Below are positions 41,601 through 50,111 of a DNA stretch of 64,000 bases, in pieces. Each line of letters begins with the position of its first letter. Position 1 is the first letter of the stretch. A program made the position numbers and the translations under genes. Under the pieces are notes generated by a model, which was given only the letters and a program-made list of their open reading frames with translations, was not told the DNA's origin and made no database searches. Location of the stretch: positions 124,001 to 188,000 of the forward strand of contig CAKQQS010000001.1 of the NCBI GenBank assembly GCA_934271255.1, in the 5' to 3' direction. Origin of the DNA: an uncultured Clostridia bacterium (GTDB lineage: Bacteria > Bacillota > Clostridia > Christensenellales > Borkfalkiaceae).

Positions 41601-43575
41601 CGTCGTGTCTCCTTTCTACGTTAGCCCTTTCTTTAAACGTATCCGCTTTGTTAAAGTTGGCGTATCTCGCTATATAATTCTTTCTTTCGTCTACCTTGTC
41701 GCCCATCAGCGTGGTTATTATTTTCTCGGCGGACGCCGCGTCTTCGACGGTTACCTGCATCAGCGTTCTGCGTTTGGGATCGAGCGTCGTTTCCCAAAGT
41801 TGTTCGGGATTCATTTCGCCCAAACCTTTATATCTTTGTATCTGGTATCCCCTACCGACTATTTTGATTTTTTCTTCGAGTTCGTTATCGTCGTAGGCGT
41901 ATTCGCTCACGTCTTTTTTATACACCTTGTAAAGCGGCGGCATACCTATATAAACGTGTCCTTCGTTGACGAGAGAACGCATATACCGATAGAAAAACGT
42001 CAACAGTATCGCTCTTATGTGCGCGCCGTCCGTGTCCGCATCGGATAAAATTATTACTTTGTTATACTTTAAGTTGTCTATGTTGAACTCGCCGAGTATA
42101 CCCGTACCCAACGCGCTTATTATCGAACGTATTTCTTCGTTGGCAAGTATCTGATCGAGTTTTTTCTTTTCGACGTTCAACGGTTTGCCCCTTAACGGCA
42201 ACACGGCCTGATAAGACCTGTCTCTCGCTTGTTTCGCGCTGCCGCCCGCCGAGTCGCCTTCTACTATATACAGTTCGTTGAGTTCCGCCTTTCTCCCCGT
42301 GCATGCCGAAAGTTTACCGACCAGATTAAGCCCGTCGATACTTTTACTCGCGCGCGCAAGTTCTTTCGCTTTTTTAGCCGCTTTTCTTACTTTCGCCGCC
42401 GCAACCGCTTTGCCGATAGCCGCTTCCAAAACCGACGCGTTCTTTTTGTTCGACGCGAAAATCGAAAGTTGTTCGATTACCGCCGCTTCCATCGCCGTTT
42501 TTACTTCGGGGTTGCCGAGTTTTGTTTTCGTCTGCCCTTCAAACTGCGCGTTTTTCATTTTTACCGAAATTACGGCGGTCAAACCTTCTCTGAAATCGTC
42601 TCCCAAAAGGTTTTCGTCTTTTTCTTTCAATATGTTGCGGCTTCTCGCTATGTCGTTGAACGACCTTGTAAGCCCCGCACGAAAACCCGTTTCGTGCATA
42701 CCGCCTTCGCCGGTGGGAATGTTGTTTACGAACGAGAGTAAACTCTCGGTATATTCGTCCGTGTGCTGGAAAGAAAACTCGAACAAAAACTCGTCTTTCA
42801 CGCAAGAAAAATATACGGGGGTCGGATACAACGTCTTTTTGTCTTCGTTAAGGTAACTTACGAAGTCTTTGATACCGCCGTCGTACCTGAACGTTTGCTC
42901 GAACGGATTACCTAACCCGCGCTTGTCTTTAAACGTGATTTTAAGTCCCTTGTTCAAAAAAGCAAGTTCGCGAAGTCTGTTTTCTATCGTCGTGTAATCG
43001 AACACCGTTTTTTCAAACACCGTCTTGTCCGGTTTGAACTGCACGAACGTGCCTTTCTTGTCCGTTTTGATTTTGGTGTTCACCAAAGGTCCGTCGGGAA
43101 TACCCGATTCAAACTTTTTCTTTTCCTTATCGTAAAAACTTTTAAAAGACATTTCAAAAATAGTCTTTTTGTAAACTCTTACCTTAACCCATTCCGACAA
43201 CGCGTTGGTAACCGACGCGCCTACGCCGTGCAAACCGCCCGAATAAGCGTAATTAGCGTTTTCAAACTTTCCGCCCGCGTGCAGTTTGGTGAATACGAGT
43301 TCTACGCCGCTAAGCCCCGTCTTTTCGTGTACGTCGGTAGGTATTCCCCTGCCGTTGTCTTCGACGGACGCGGATCCGTCGGGGTACAAAACGACTTCTA
43401 TCTCGTCGGCAAACCCGTTAGCCGCTTCGTCTATCGCGTTGTCGACTATTTCCCAAAGTATATGATGCAAGCCTTTTTCACCCGTCGAACCTATATACAT
43501 CCCCGGACGGAGCCTTACCGCTTCCAACCCTTCGAGAACTTTTAAGTCCGACGCGTTATAATCATTTTTCGACAT
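41593..43575 (-). CDS. Type IIA DNA topoisomerase subunit B (GyrB/ParE type)
   Basis: A 660-residue ATPase subunit; the start at 43575 (MSKNDYNASDLKVLEGLEAV) follows AAGGAGAAG. The N-terminal GHKL domain shows RPGMYIGSTGEKGLHHILWE, DNGRGIP and GGLHGVGASVTNAL. The Toprim core has EGDSAGGSAKQARDRSYQ and PLRGKPLNVEKKK. The last of these resembles GyrB more than ParE. It is first in a two-gene operon with the A subunit. Confidence 0.92.
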   Translation of the reverse strand: MSKNDYNASDLKVLEGLEAVRLRPGMYIGSTGEKGLHHILWEIVDNAIDEAANGFADEIEVVLYPDGSASVEDNGRGIPTDVHEKTGLSGVELVFTKLHAGGKFENANYAYSGGLHGVGASVTNALSEWVKVRVYKKTIFEMSFKSFYDKEKKKFESGIPDGPLVNTKIKTDKKGTFVQFKPDKTVFEKTVFDYTTIENRLRELAFLNKGLKITFKDKRGLGNPFEQTFRYDGGIKDFVSYLNEDKKTLYPTPVYFSCVKDEFLFEFSFQHTDEYTESLLSFVNNIPTGEGGMHETGFRAGLTRSFNDIARSRNILKEKDENLLGDDFREGLTAVISVKMKNAQFEGQTKTKLGNPEVKTAMEAAVIEQLSIFASNKKNASVLEAAIGKAVAAAKVRKAAKKAKELARASKSIDGLNLVGKLSACTGRKAELNELYIVEGDSAGGSAKQARDRSYQAVLPLRGKPLNVEKKKLDQILANEEIRSIISALGTGILGEFNIDNLKYNKVIILSDADTDGAHIRAILLTFFYRYMRSLVNEGHVYIGMPPLYKVYKKDVSEYAYDDNELEEKIKIVGRGYQIQRYKGLGEMNPEQLWETTLDPKRRTLMQVTVEDAASAEKIITTLMGDKVDERKNYIARYANFNKADTFKERANVERRHDDE

Positions 43576-43641
43576 ATTTCTTCTCCTTGTTTTTTCTACA
43601 AGTATTGCGGGCAATACGCCCATAATAGTACAATTATAATT

Positions 43642-43670
43642 ATTTTACAATATTTTTCGTTTTTTTTCAA
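43642..43670 (-). promoter_or_regulatory. Sigma-A promoter of the topoisomerase operon
   Basis: Minus-strand TTGAAA (43670-43665), 17 bp, TAAAAT (43647-43642). The leader is about 60 bases and ends in AAGGAG. Confidence 0.72.
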
Positions 43671-43698
43671 GTAAAATTGCAAAAAACCACAAATTAAA

Positions 43699-43723
43699 GG
43701 GGCTATTTAAAAAAATAACCCCC
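43699..43723. other. Imperfect hairpin upstream of the topoisomerase promoter
   Basis: GGGGCTATTT near 43699-43708 folds on AAATAACCCC ending near 43722, with one mismatch and an A-rich loop. The 485-base gap between the topoisomerase and trhP genes holds this, two terminators and no convincing coding sequence. Confidence 0.4.
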
Positions 43724-43815
43724 TATGTTGTGTTCTGCGCGTTTCCGTCATCTTCTTTCGCCATTTTTTCGGTACGCAAAGATTTAAAAAAACCTATGCT
43801 TTTAAAAAACGTATT

Positions 43816-43840
43816 CGGCTGACGATTTTTTCGTCAGCCG
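43816..43840. terminator. Bidirectional-looking terminator in the topoisomerase-trhP gap
   Basis: CGGCTGACGA at 43816-43825 pairs perfectly with TCGTCAGCCG at 43831-43840 around five T. A T run lies downstream on both strands. Confidence 0.7.
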
Positions 43841-43974
43841 CGTGATATTTTTTTATTCAACCGTTTCGTTTACAATCCATTTAGCGTACATCGTTTTAAC
43901 TTACAAAAAGGCGAGTTTCGGTTGTCGGTTTTTACGTTTTCGGTACGCGGTTTATAAGGCGCGATAATAAAGCA

Positions 43975-43998
43975 AAAACCCGTTTTTCAACGGGTTTT
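43975..43998 (-). terminator. Terminator after the trhP operon
   Basis: AAAACCCGTT at 43975-43984 pairs with AACGGGTTTT at 43989-43998, about 60 bases past the trhP stop. The minus-strand side runs into TTTTTGCTTTATT. Confidence 0.82.
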
Positions 43999-44059
43999 GA
44001 GTTTGTTGTCGTTATTTCGTTTTTGTTCGGTTTGGGCGTTTGCCTTTCCCTTTATCGCC

Positions 44060-45274
44060 TTATGCTTTTTTTCTTAAAATATCGCCTTGTTTAAGGGGAA
44101 CGTCGGTATACAGTTTAAGCCGTTGCTGTACGAGTTTCGCGTCGGTTACCCGCTCGCCGTCTTCGTCGGTAAGTTTCGTAACCGTGATTTTTTCGTTGCA
44201 AGTTTCGGCGGGGCTTAAAACTTCGAGTTCTTCCCCTTCCTTAAATCTGTTTCGTTGTTCTATCAACGCGCAACCGTCGTTATACCCTAACACGACGGCG
44301 ATAAACGTATGACTGCCTTTGCTTTGAGAGTCGTCGTAATTTACCGTTTCGTCGTTGTTTCCGAGAGCGTACGCAGTCGTGAAATCTCTGTGTGCCGTTT
44401 TGCAAACCTCTTCGTAAAAACTTTTGTCGTTTTTATACTCTTCGCCTTTTTCGTAATAGGCGTTCAACGCCCTTCTGTACGCGTTTACCACCGTTGCGAT
44501 ATAATACTCGCTTTTCATTCTCCCTTCGATTTTAAGCGACACCACGCCCGCTTTGTCCAACTCGCTCAGGTGGTACAAAAGGTTAAGGTCTTTACTGTTT
44601 AAAATATAAGTCCCTTTGTCGTCTTCTTCGATGCCGAAGAACTCGCCTTGTTTGTTCTTTTCTCTTATCTCGTATTCCCAGCGGCACGCTTGCACGCACG
44701 CGCCCCTGTTGCTGTCCCTGCCCGTAAAATAATTAGACAAAAGACATCTGCCGCTGTACGATATGCACATTGCACCGTGTACGAACGTTTCGAGTTCCAC
44801 GTCGGGAACCCGTTCGTGAATCTCGGCTATTTCTTTAATAGAAAGTTCCCTTGCAAGGATTACTCTCTTTACCCCGAAATCTTTCCAGAACTTTACCGTT
44901 TCGGCGTTTAAAACGTTCATTTGCGTCGATACGTTCAAGGGTATATCGGGGGCGTATTTTTTTGCGTAAACGAGCGCGCCGACGTCCGAAATTATCAGTC
45001 CGTCTACCTTAATCGAGTTTAAAAACTCGAAATAAGTTTTAAGCGCGTCGAAGTCGTCGTTTCTTGCCAAAACGTTGGCGGTAACGTAAATCTTTTTGCC
45101 CATGCCGTGGGTATATTCCGTCGCCCGTTTAAGTTCTTCGTTGTCGAAGTTGCCGGCAAGCGCGCGTAACGAAAAGGCTTTTCCGCCGACGTACACCGCG
45201 TCCGCGCCGAAATACAACGCCGTTTTAAGTTTTGAAAAGTCGCCCGCAGGCGCAAGCAGTTCCATTTTGTTCAT
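44060..45274 (-). CDS. trhP: U32-family tRNA hydroxylation protein TrhP
   Basis: A 404-residue protein (YrrO type), formerly called peptidase U32, now known to act in making 5-hydroxyuridine at position 34 of tRNAs. Motifs: ELLAPAGDFSKLKTALYFGA at the start, VSTQMNVLNAETV near residue 115, ETFVHGAMCISYSGRCLLSN near 160 and RGACVQACRWEY near 190 with the conserved cysteines that could bind an Fe-S cluster. The ATG overlaps the trmR stop (ATGA), placing the two modification enzymes on one mRNA. Confidence 0.9.
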   Translation of the reverse strand: MNKMELLAPAGDFSKLKTALYFGADAVYVGGKAFSLRALAGNFDNEELKRATEYTHGMGKKIYVTANVLARNDDFDALKTYFEFLNSIKVDGLIISDVGALVYAKKYAPDIPLNVSTQMNVLNAETVKFWKDFGVKRVILARELSIKEIAEIHERVPDVELETFVHGAMCISYSGRCLLSNYFTGRDSNRGACVQACRWEYEIREKNKQGEFFGIEEDDKGTYILNSKDLNLLYHLSELDKAGVVSLKIEGRMKSEYYIATVVNAYRRALNAYYEKGEEYKNDKSFYEEVCKTAHRDFTTAYALGNNDETVNYDDSQSKGSHTFIAVVLGYNDGCALIEQRNRFKEGEELEVLSPAETCNEKITVTKLTDEDGERVTDAKLVQQRLKLYTDVPLKQGDILRKKA

Positions 45275-45894
45275 TCTTTTACCTTTACCGATACGCTGAA
45301 TCCGTCTTCGTCGCTTATAACGGCGGTTATCAGTCTGTCGTCTTTGGATACCTTGCCCAAATATTCTCTTAAACTACGGTATATCGTGGCGTGTTTTCGT
45401 TTTATCTCGTCGCTGTCGACGTAACCCCAAAACATAACGTCGTCGGCGAACAGTATTCCGCCCGTCTCCAACAGTTCCGTAACGTACGGCAGGTATTCGG
45501 CGTAATGTCCTTTGGGACCGTCCAAAAACACGAAGTCGTATTTGCCGCCGAGCATAGGCACTATCTCGTTCGCGTCGCCCGTGAACAAGTTTACTCTGTC
45601 GTACACCCCTGCTTTTTTAAAGTTTTCTTTCGCTTTCTCTACGCACTCGTCGTTCTTTTCGATAGTCGTCAGTTCGGCGTCCTTTGAAAAGAAAAGCATA
45701 GCCGCGCCCGAACAACCGTAAGCGGTGCCTATCTCCAAAATCTTTTTCGGTTGTTTTGCGATTATCAGCGTTACGAGCATGTTTAAAGTGGCGTTCCTTA
45801 CGGTAGGCACGTTTTCTTTTTTCGCGTCGTTACGCATATCTTCGATAACTTTCGGCAATTGCCCCGAGTTGAGTTCTTTTAAATAGTCGCTCAT
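45271..45894 (-). CDS. trmR: tRNA 5-hydroxyuridine O-methyltransferase TrmR
   Basis: A 207-residue class I SAM-dependent methyltransferase (YrrM type). The SAM loop is ILEIGTAYGCSGAAMLFFS near residue 50, then LTTIEKNDE, and FVFLDGPKGHYAEYLPYV near 120 with the metal-binding Asp, and GGILFADDVMFWGYV. It converts ho5U34 to mo5U34, the step after TrhP, which is encoded immediately downstream. It starts one base after the RNase J stop. Confidence 0.9.
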   Translation of the reverse strand: MSDYLKELNSGQLPKVIEDMRNDAKKENVPTVRNATLNMLVTLIIAKQPKKILEIGTAYGCSGAAMLFFSKDAELTTIEKNDECVEKAKENFKKAGVYDRVNLFTGDANEIVPMLGGKYDFVFLDGPKGHYAEYLPYVTELLETGGILFADDVMFWGYVDSDEIKRKHATIYRSLREYLGKVSKDDRLITAVISDEDGFSVSVKVKE

Positions 45895-45895
45895 C

Positions 45896-47548
45896 TCAAA
45901 CTTCCATAACTACGGGTAAAATCATAGGATTTTTCTTCGTGTTCTTGAAAATGTAATTTTTAAGATTTCTTCTTATCTGATTTTTAAGGACGCTCTTGTC
46001 CCCGTCGACTTTGACTTCCGCGTCTTTCACCGTCTTTGCGACGATGTACTTGGACTGCTCGACTATTTCGCCGTCGAGTTCTATGCCCTTGTTTACTATA
46101 TCGGTAGAAATAAACTCTCCGCTGTGTTCCGAAATACATACGACGACCGCTATCATACCGTCTTCGCTCAAATGTATTCTGTCTCTTAACACGACGCTTT
46201 CGCTACCGTCTATCGACACGCCGTCGACGTATCTTGTTCCGCCGCCGAAACTCTCGCCGAACTTCATCTGGTGTTTGTTGATTTCTACGCGGCTGCCTAT
46301 ATCGGCAATAAGAATATTTTCCTTTTTCATTCCCAGACTCGTTGCGATTTTCGCGTGTTTTTTCAGATGTCTGTACTCGCCGTGAACGGGTATGAAAAAC
46401 TTGGGTTTAACCAAATTGTGTAACATTTTAAGTTCTTCGGCGCACGCGTGTCCCGAAACGTGAATGGGTTCCAGACTTTCGTATACAACTTCGGCGCCGA
46501 GTCTGTACAGATTGTTGATGACGCCGTATATCATTTTTTCGTTGCCCGGTATGCACGACGCGGATATGATTACCGTATCGTTTTCGCCGATAACGACTTT
46601 ATTGAACTCGCCGCACGCCATACGGGTAAGCGCGCTCATCGGTTCGCCTTGCGTACCCGTAGATATAATGAGCAAGTTTTTATCTTCGTAATTCTTTATC
46701 TTGTCGATGTCTACCGTTATGTTGTTGGGTATTTTCAGTTCGCCTATTTTAACCGCCGCTTCGGCGACGTTTATCATGCTTCTGCCCGAAAACGCGACTC
46801 TTCTTTTATACTTTACCGCAAGGTCGAGTATTTGTTGTATTCTGTGGACGTTGGAAGCGAACGTCGCTAAAATTATTCGTCTGCCGATCGCGTCCGAGAA
46901 ACAGTGATCCAACGCTTCTCCGACGACGCGTTCGCTCATCGTGTACCCTTGTCTTTCGGCGTTGGTGCTTTCCGCCATCATCAGAAGAACGCCTTGTTTG
47001 CCTATCTCGGCAATTCTCGGCAAGTCGATAAACTGTCCGTTTATCGGCGTTTGGTCTATCTTGAAATCTCCCGAATGGAAAACTATTCCGACGGGCGTCG
47101 TTATCGACAGCGCGACGCTGCCCGCTATCGAGTGGTTTACGTTGATGAACTCTACCGAAAAACAACCGAGTTTAATAACGCTTTTGGGTTTTATACAGTT
47201 GAGTTCGGCGTTGTGTATCTTGTTTTCGCGCAGTTTGTTTTCGCATAGCGTGAGAGTGAGTTTGGTGCCGTATACGGGTACGTTTATCTCTTTAAGCAAA
47301 TACGGCAATCCGCCGATATGGTCTTCGTGTCCGTGCGTGAGCAAAACCGCCCTTACTCTGTCTTTGTTTTGTACCAAGTAGGATACGTCGGGTATTACCA
47401 AATCGATGCCCGGCATATCGCCGTCGGGAAAGGATAATCCCGCGTCTATGACGATTATATCCCGCCCGTATTCCAGCGCCGTCATGTTTTTGCCTATTTC
47501 GCCGACGCCGCCTAAAAATAATACTTTTAAGTTTTTGTTATCTTTCAT
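45896..47548 (-). CDS. rnj: Ribonuclease J
   Basis: A 550-residue metallo-beta-lactamase/beta-CASP RNase. Zinc ligands appear in LLTHGHEDHIGGLPYLL near residue 72 and HSGDFKIDQ near 160. The beta-CASP part has RRIILATFASNVHRIQQIL, the C-terminal HVSGHACAEELKML and IPVHGEYRHLKKHA. Length and motifs match RNase J1/J2, an essential or near-essential mRNA turnover enzyme in Firmicutes. It leads the rnj-trmR-trhP operon and has its own promoter with a leader of about 120 bases. Confidence 0.93.
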   Translation of the reverse strand: MKDNKNLKVLFLGGVGEIGKNMTALEYGRDIIVIDAGLSFPDGDMPGIDLVIPDVSYLVQNKDRVRAVLLTHGHEDHIGGLPYLLKEINVPVYGTKLTLTLCENKLRENKIHNAELNCIKPKSVIKLGCFSVEFINVNHSIAGSVALSITTPVGIVFHSGDFKIDQTPINGQFIDLPRIAEIGKQGVLLMMAESTNAERQGYTMSERVVGEALDHCFSDAIGRRIILATFASNVHRIQQILDLAVKYKRRVAFSGRSMINVAEAAVKIGELKIPNNITVDIDKIKNYEDKNLLIISTGTQGEPMSALTRMACGEFNKVVIGENDTVIISASCIPGNEKMIYGVINNLYRLGAEVVYESLEPIHVSGHACAEELKMLHNLVKPKFFIPVHGEYRHLKKHAKIATSLGMKKENILIADIGSRVEINKHQMKFGESFGGGTRYVDGVSIDGSESVVLRDRIHLSEDGMIAVVVCISEHSGEFISTDIVNKGIELDGEIVEQSKYIVAKTVKDAEVKVDGDKSVLKNQIRRNLKNYIFKNTKKNPMILPVVMEV

Positions 47549-47674
47549 TCAGTTCTCCTTGTAAGTCGTAATATATTTCTATACGCTCATGGGCGTACGT
47601 TATTCTTTGCCGTTAAACCGCGTTTTTCGTTTATTTAAGCCGTCCTTTCTTTTGCGCGCGGTTTTCTTTTTTCT

Positions 47675-47703
47675 ATTATATCGTAAAACGAGAAAAAAGT
47701 AAA
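47675..47703 (-). promoter_or_regulatory. Sigma-A promoter of the rnj-trmR-trhP operon
   Basis: Minus-strand TTTACT (47703-47698), 17 bp, TATAAT (47680-47675). The leader is long, about 120 bases, ending in AAGGAG before the ATG at 47548. Confidence 0.7.
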
Positions 47704-47715
47704 GATAAATAAAAA

Positions 47716-47739
47716 GACGAAAGAAACTTTTCTTTCGTC
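47716..47739 (-). terminator. Terminator of the phosphofructokinase operon
   Basis: GACGAAAGAAA at 47716-47726 pairs with TTTCTTTCGTC at 47729-47739, with TTTTTATTTATC following on the minus strand. The rnj promoter begins a few bases further down. Confidence 0.82.
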
Positions 47740-47798
47740 GCGCCGACGCTTACAGGGAAAGATACGAAAAGTACCCTTCCTTGCGAGCGTAAGTGAAA

Positions 47799-49046
47799 TT
47801 ATTTCTTTACTCTGATTTTTTTCAACTTTGCGTATACGGGTATGCCCTGTCTGAACTTAGGACTCGATTCGCCGTTTAAAAGCGGTTTTAAGTAATTTAT
47901 CGCTTCGTCGGTTATCCACGTGCCGTCTTGGGTTATCCAACTTTTCGGCATCGTCTTTATCGCGTTTGCGACTCCCGTCAAAGAAGTGTAGTCGTAAGAC
48001 ACTTTGTACTTGTCTTTGATTTTGCGTCTGCGAATGGACACCATTACTCCCGTATGTCCGTTCACCGCGCCCAAAACGGCGTATTTGCCCGAATCGAACG
48101 CTTCTTTAACGTCCACTTTCGACGCTATATGCGCCGCGCAACGTTGCATTATATTAAGTTCTATCGCTCTTATCTTGACGTCCGTTTCTTTCGACATTAC
48201 GTCTTTCAGAACGTTGCACACCCCGCCCATCTGAACGTGGTTGAATCCGTCGTTTACGGCAGGTTGGAACTTGCCGACGAGAGTGCCGTCTTCAAACTTT
48301 ATGCCTTCGGAAACGACGACGATACATTTGCCGTTCTTTTCTTCCAGAACCTTTTTGACGTCGGATACGAATTTTTCTATCGAGAAAGGCGTTTCGGGTA
48401 AATAAATCAAATCCGCGCCGTACCCCGACTCGCCGGCAAGCGCAGCCGAAGCCGTTAAAAATCCCGAATCTCTTCCCATTACTTCGATTATCGACAAAAT
48501 GCCTTTGTCGTATACTTTCAGGTCGAGCGCAAGTTCGCTTACCGTTGTCGATATGTATTTCGCGGCGGAACCGAACCCCGGCGTATGGTCGGTGTTCTTC
48601 AAGTCGTTGTCTATCGTTTTGGGAACGCCTACGACGTTGACTTCGTAGTTGTTCTTTTTCATATACTCGGATACTTTGTAGCAAGTGTCCATACTGTCGT
48701 TGCCGCCGTTATACAAAAAATAACGGATATTGTATTTTTTGAACACTTCCAGAAGTCTTTTATAGTCCGTATCGTCGACGGACGGATCGGCAAGTTTGTA
48801 CCTTACCGAACCTATAAGCGAACTCGGTGTGGTTTTCAACAGTTTAAGTTGCTTTTTATCTTCTTTTTTTACGTCGATAAAATCTTCGTTCAAAACGCCT
48901 TTGATACCGTGCACCGCGCCGTAAACTTCGGTTATGTGTTTCTTTTTCTTCAACGCCGTCAAAAACGCGCCCGCCGCGCTCGAATTGATTACCGCAGTAG
49001 GTCCGCCGGACTGCGCGAATAATAATGCTCCGCTCGTTTTACTCAT
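47799..49046 (-). CDS. pfp: Phosphofructokinase, pyrophosphate-dependent type
   Basis: A 415-residue enzyme that phosphorylates fructose 6-phosphate. The nucleotide loop is NGGNDSMDT (residues 113-121): the glycine following the conserved Asp in ATP enzymes is replaced, and VPKTIDNDL at 141-149 has a Lys where ATP enzymes have Gly. Both changes mark the reversible PPi-dependent class. It is 9 bases downstream of the ATP-type gene, so both are on one mRNA. PPi enzymes save ATP in fermenters and run in both directions. Confidence 0.88.
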   Translation of the reverse strand: MSKTSGALLFAQSGGPTAVINSSAAGAFLTALKKKKHITEVYGAVHGIKGVLNEDFIDVKKEDKKQLKLLKTTPSSLIGSVRYKLADPSVDDTDYKRLLEVFKKYNIRYFLYNGGNDSMDTCYKVSEYMKKNNYEVNVVGVPKTIDNDLKNTDHTPGFGSAAKYISTTVSELALDLKVYDKGILSIIEVMGRDSGFLTASAALAGESGYGADLIYLPETPFSIEKFVSDVKKVLEEKNGKCIVVVSEGIKFEDGTLVGKFQPAVNDGFNHVQMGGVCNVLKDVMSKETDVKIRAIELNIMQRCAAHIASKVDVKEAFDSGKYAVLGAVNGHTGVMVSIRRRKIKDKYKVSYDYTSLTGVANAIKTMPKSWITQDGTWITDEAINYLKPLLNGESSPKFRQGIPVYAKLKKIRVKK

Positions 49047-49055
49047 ATTTTTCCC

Positions 49056-50018
49056 TTAATACGTCAATAATTTAAGTTTGTTATACAAATCTATGTCGAA
49101 CTCTTTTTTTACGTTGAAAACGTCTTCAAACGGAACGTCCGTTATGCAGTCGTTCTTTATTCCCGTAGCGATACAGTCTTTGCCGTCGCGTAAAAGTTCT
49201 ACCGCGTGAATACCCCATTTAGCAGCGAGAAGTCTGTCTCTCATAGACGGCGCGCCGCCGCGTTGAATGTGTCCGAGCGACGTGTATTTAATGTCCATAT
49301 CCGTCAGTTCTTGGAGTTTGCTCATAAACGCCATACTGTCGCCCGCGCCTTCGGCGAATATTATCATATTGCTCGTTTTTCCTTTTACTTTCGTCTTTCT
49401 CAACGATTTTGCGATTTCTTCTATATCGTAAGGAACTTCGGGAACGAGAACGTATTCCGCGCCGCCCGTTATCGCCGAGTAAAGCGCGATGTCGCCGCAA
49501 TGTCTTCCCATAACTTGAAGTATGCTTACTCTGTCGTGCGCGTGCATGGTGTCTCTCAAACTGTTTATCGCCCAAAGCACCGTATTTACCGCCGTATCGA
49601 AACCGAGCGTAAAGTCGGTATAACCCAAATCGTTGTCGATAGTGCCGGGTATTCCTATAACGTTTATGCCGAAGTTTTTAGACAACGCCTGCGCGCCGCG
49701 GAAAGATCCGTCGCCGCCGATGACTACCAAACCTTCTATTCCGTAAGCGGCTAATACTTCCGCCGCTTTTTGCTGAACGGATATTTCCACGAATTCGGGG
49801 CATCTTGCCGATCTTAAAAAAGTACCGCCGCGTTGTATTATGTCCGAAACGGATTTCGTGCTGAGTTGGTAAACGTCGCCTTCGATCAAACCCTGATACC
49901 CGCGTTCTATACCGTAAACGTCAAACCCGAAGTTCAACGCCGTTCTTACTACCGCTCTTACGCAAGCGTTCATTCCCGGAGCGTCGCCGCCGCTCGTTAA
50001 AACTGCTATCTTATTCAT
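49056..50018 (-). CDS. pfkA: ATP-dependent 6-phosphofructokinase
   Basis: A 320-residue enzyme. I took the start at 50018 (MNKIAVLTSGGDAPGMNACV), which follows AAGGAG and matches the family start; a 22-residue longer frame is open upstream. The ATP signature is GGDGSFRGA (101-109, Asp103, Gly104), and PGTIDND (124-130) has the Gly typical of ATP users. The catalytic Asp is Asp128. Members are usually about 320 residues, as here. It follows dnaE by 93 bases and precedes the PPi-type gene. Confidence 0.93.
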   Translation of the reverse strand: MNKIAVLTSGGDAPGMNACVRAVVRTALNFGFDVYGIERGYQGLIEGDVYQLSTKSVSDIIQRGGTFLRSARCPEFVEISVQQKAAEVLAAYGIEGLVVIGGDGSFRGAQALSKNFGINVIGIPGTIDNDLGYTDFTLGFDTAVNTVLWAINSLRDTMHAHDRVSILQVMGRHCGDIALYSAITGGAEYVLVPEVPYDIEEIAKSLRKTKVKGKTSNMIIFAEGAGDSMAFMSKLQELTDMDIKYTSLGHIQRGGAPSMRDRLLAAKWGIHAVELLRDGKDCIATGIKNDCITDVPFEDVFNVKKEFDIDLYNKLKLLTY

Positions 50019-50093
50019 TCGTAATCTCCTTAAAACAGACTTTTTCACCGTCTGCCCTTTACGTTGTTTTCGATTATTTTGCAATCTTATTTA

Positions 50094-50102
50094 TTGTACC
50101 AC
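50094..50102 (-). promoter_or_regulatory. Possible extended -10 promoter of the pfkA-pfp operon
   Basis: Minus-strand TGGTACAAT has the TGn extension before a TACAAT -10 and lies about 75 bases before the pfkA ATG. The -35 region is poor and falls in the end of dnaE. Confidence 0.4.
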
Positions 50103-50111
50103 AAAAACGAT

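Noticed and set aside
43624..44059. Hidden gene in the 436-base gap before trhP
   Set aside because: No convincing frame, tRNA or structured RNA was seen; only two terminators and an imperfect hairpin.
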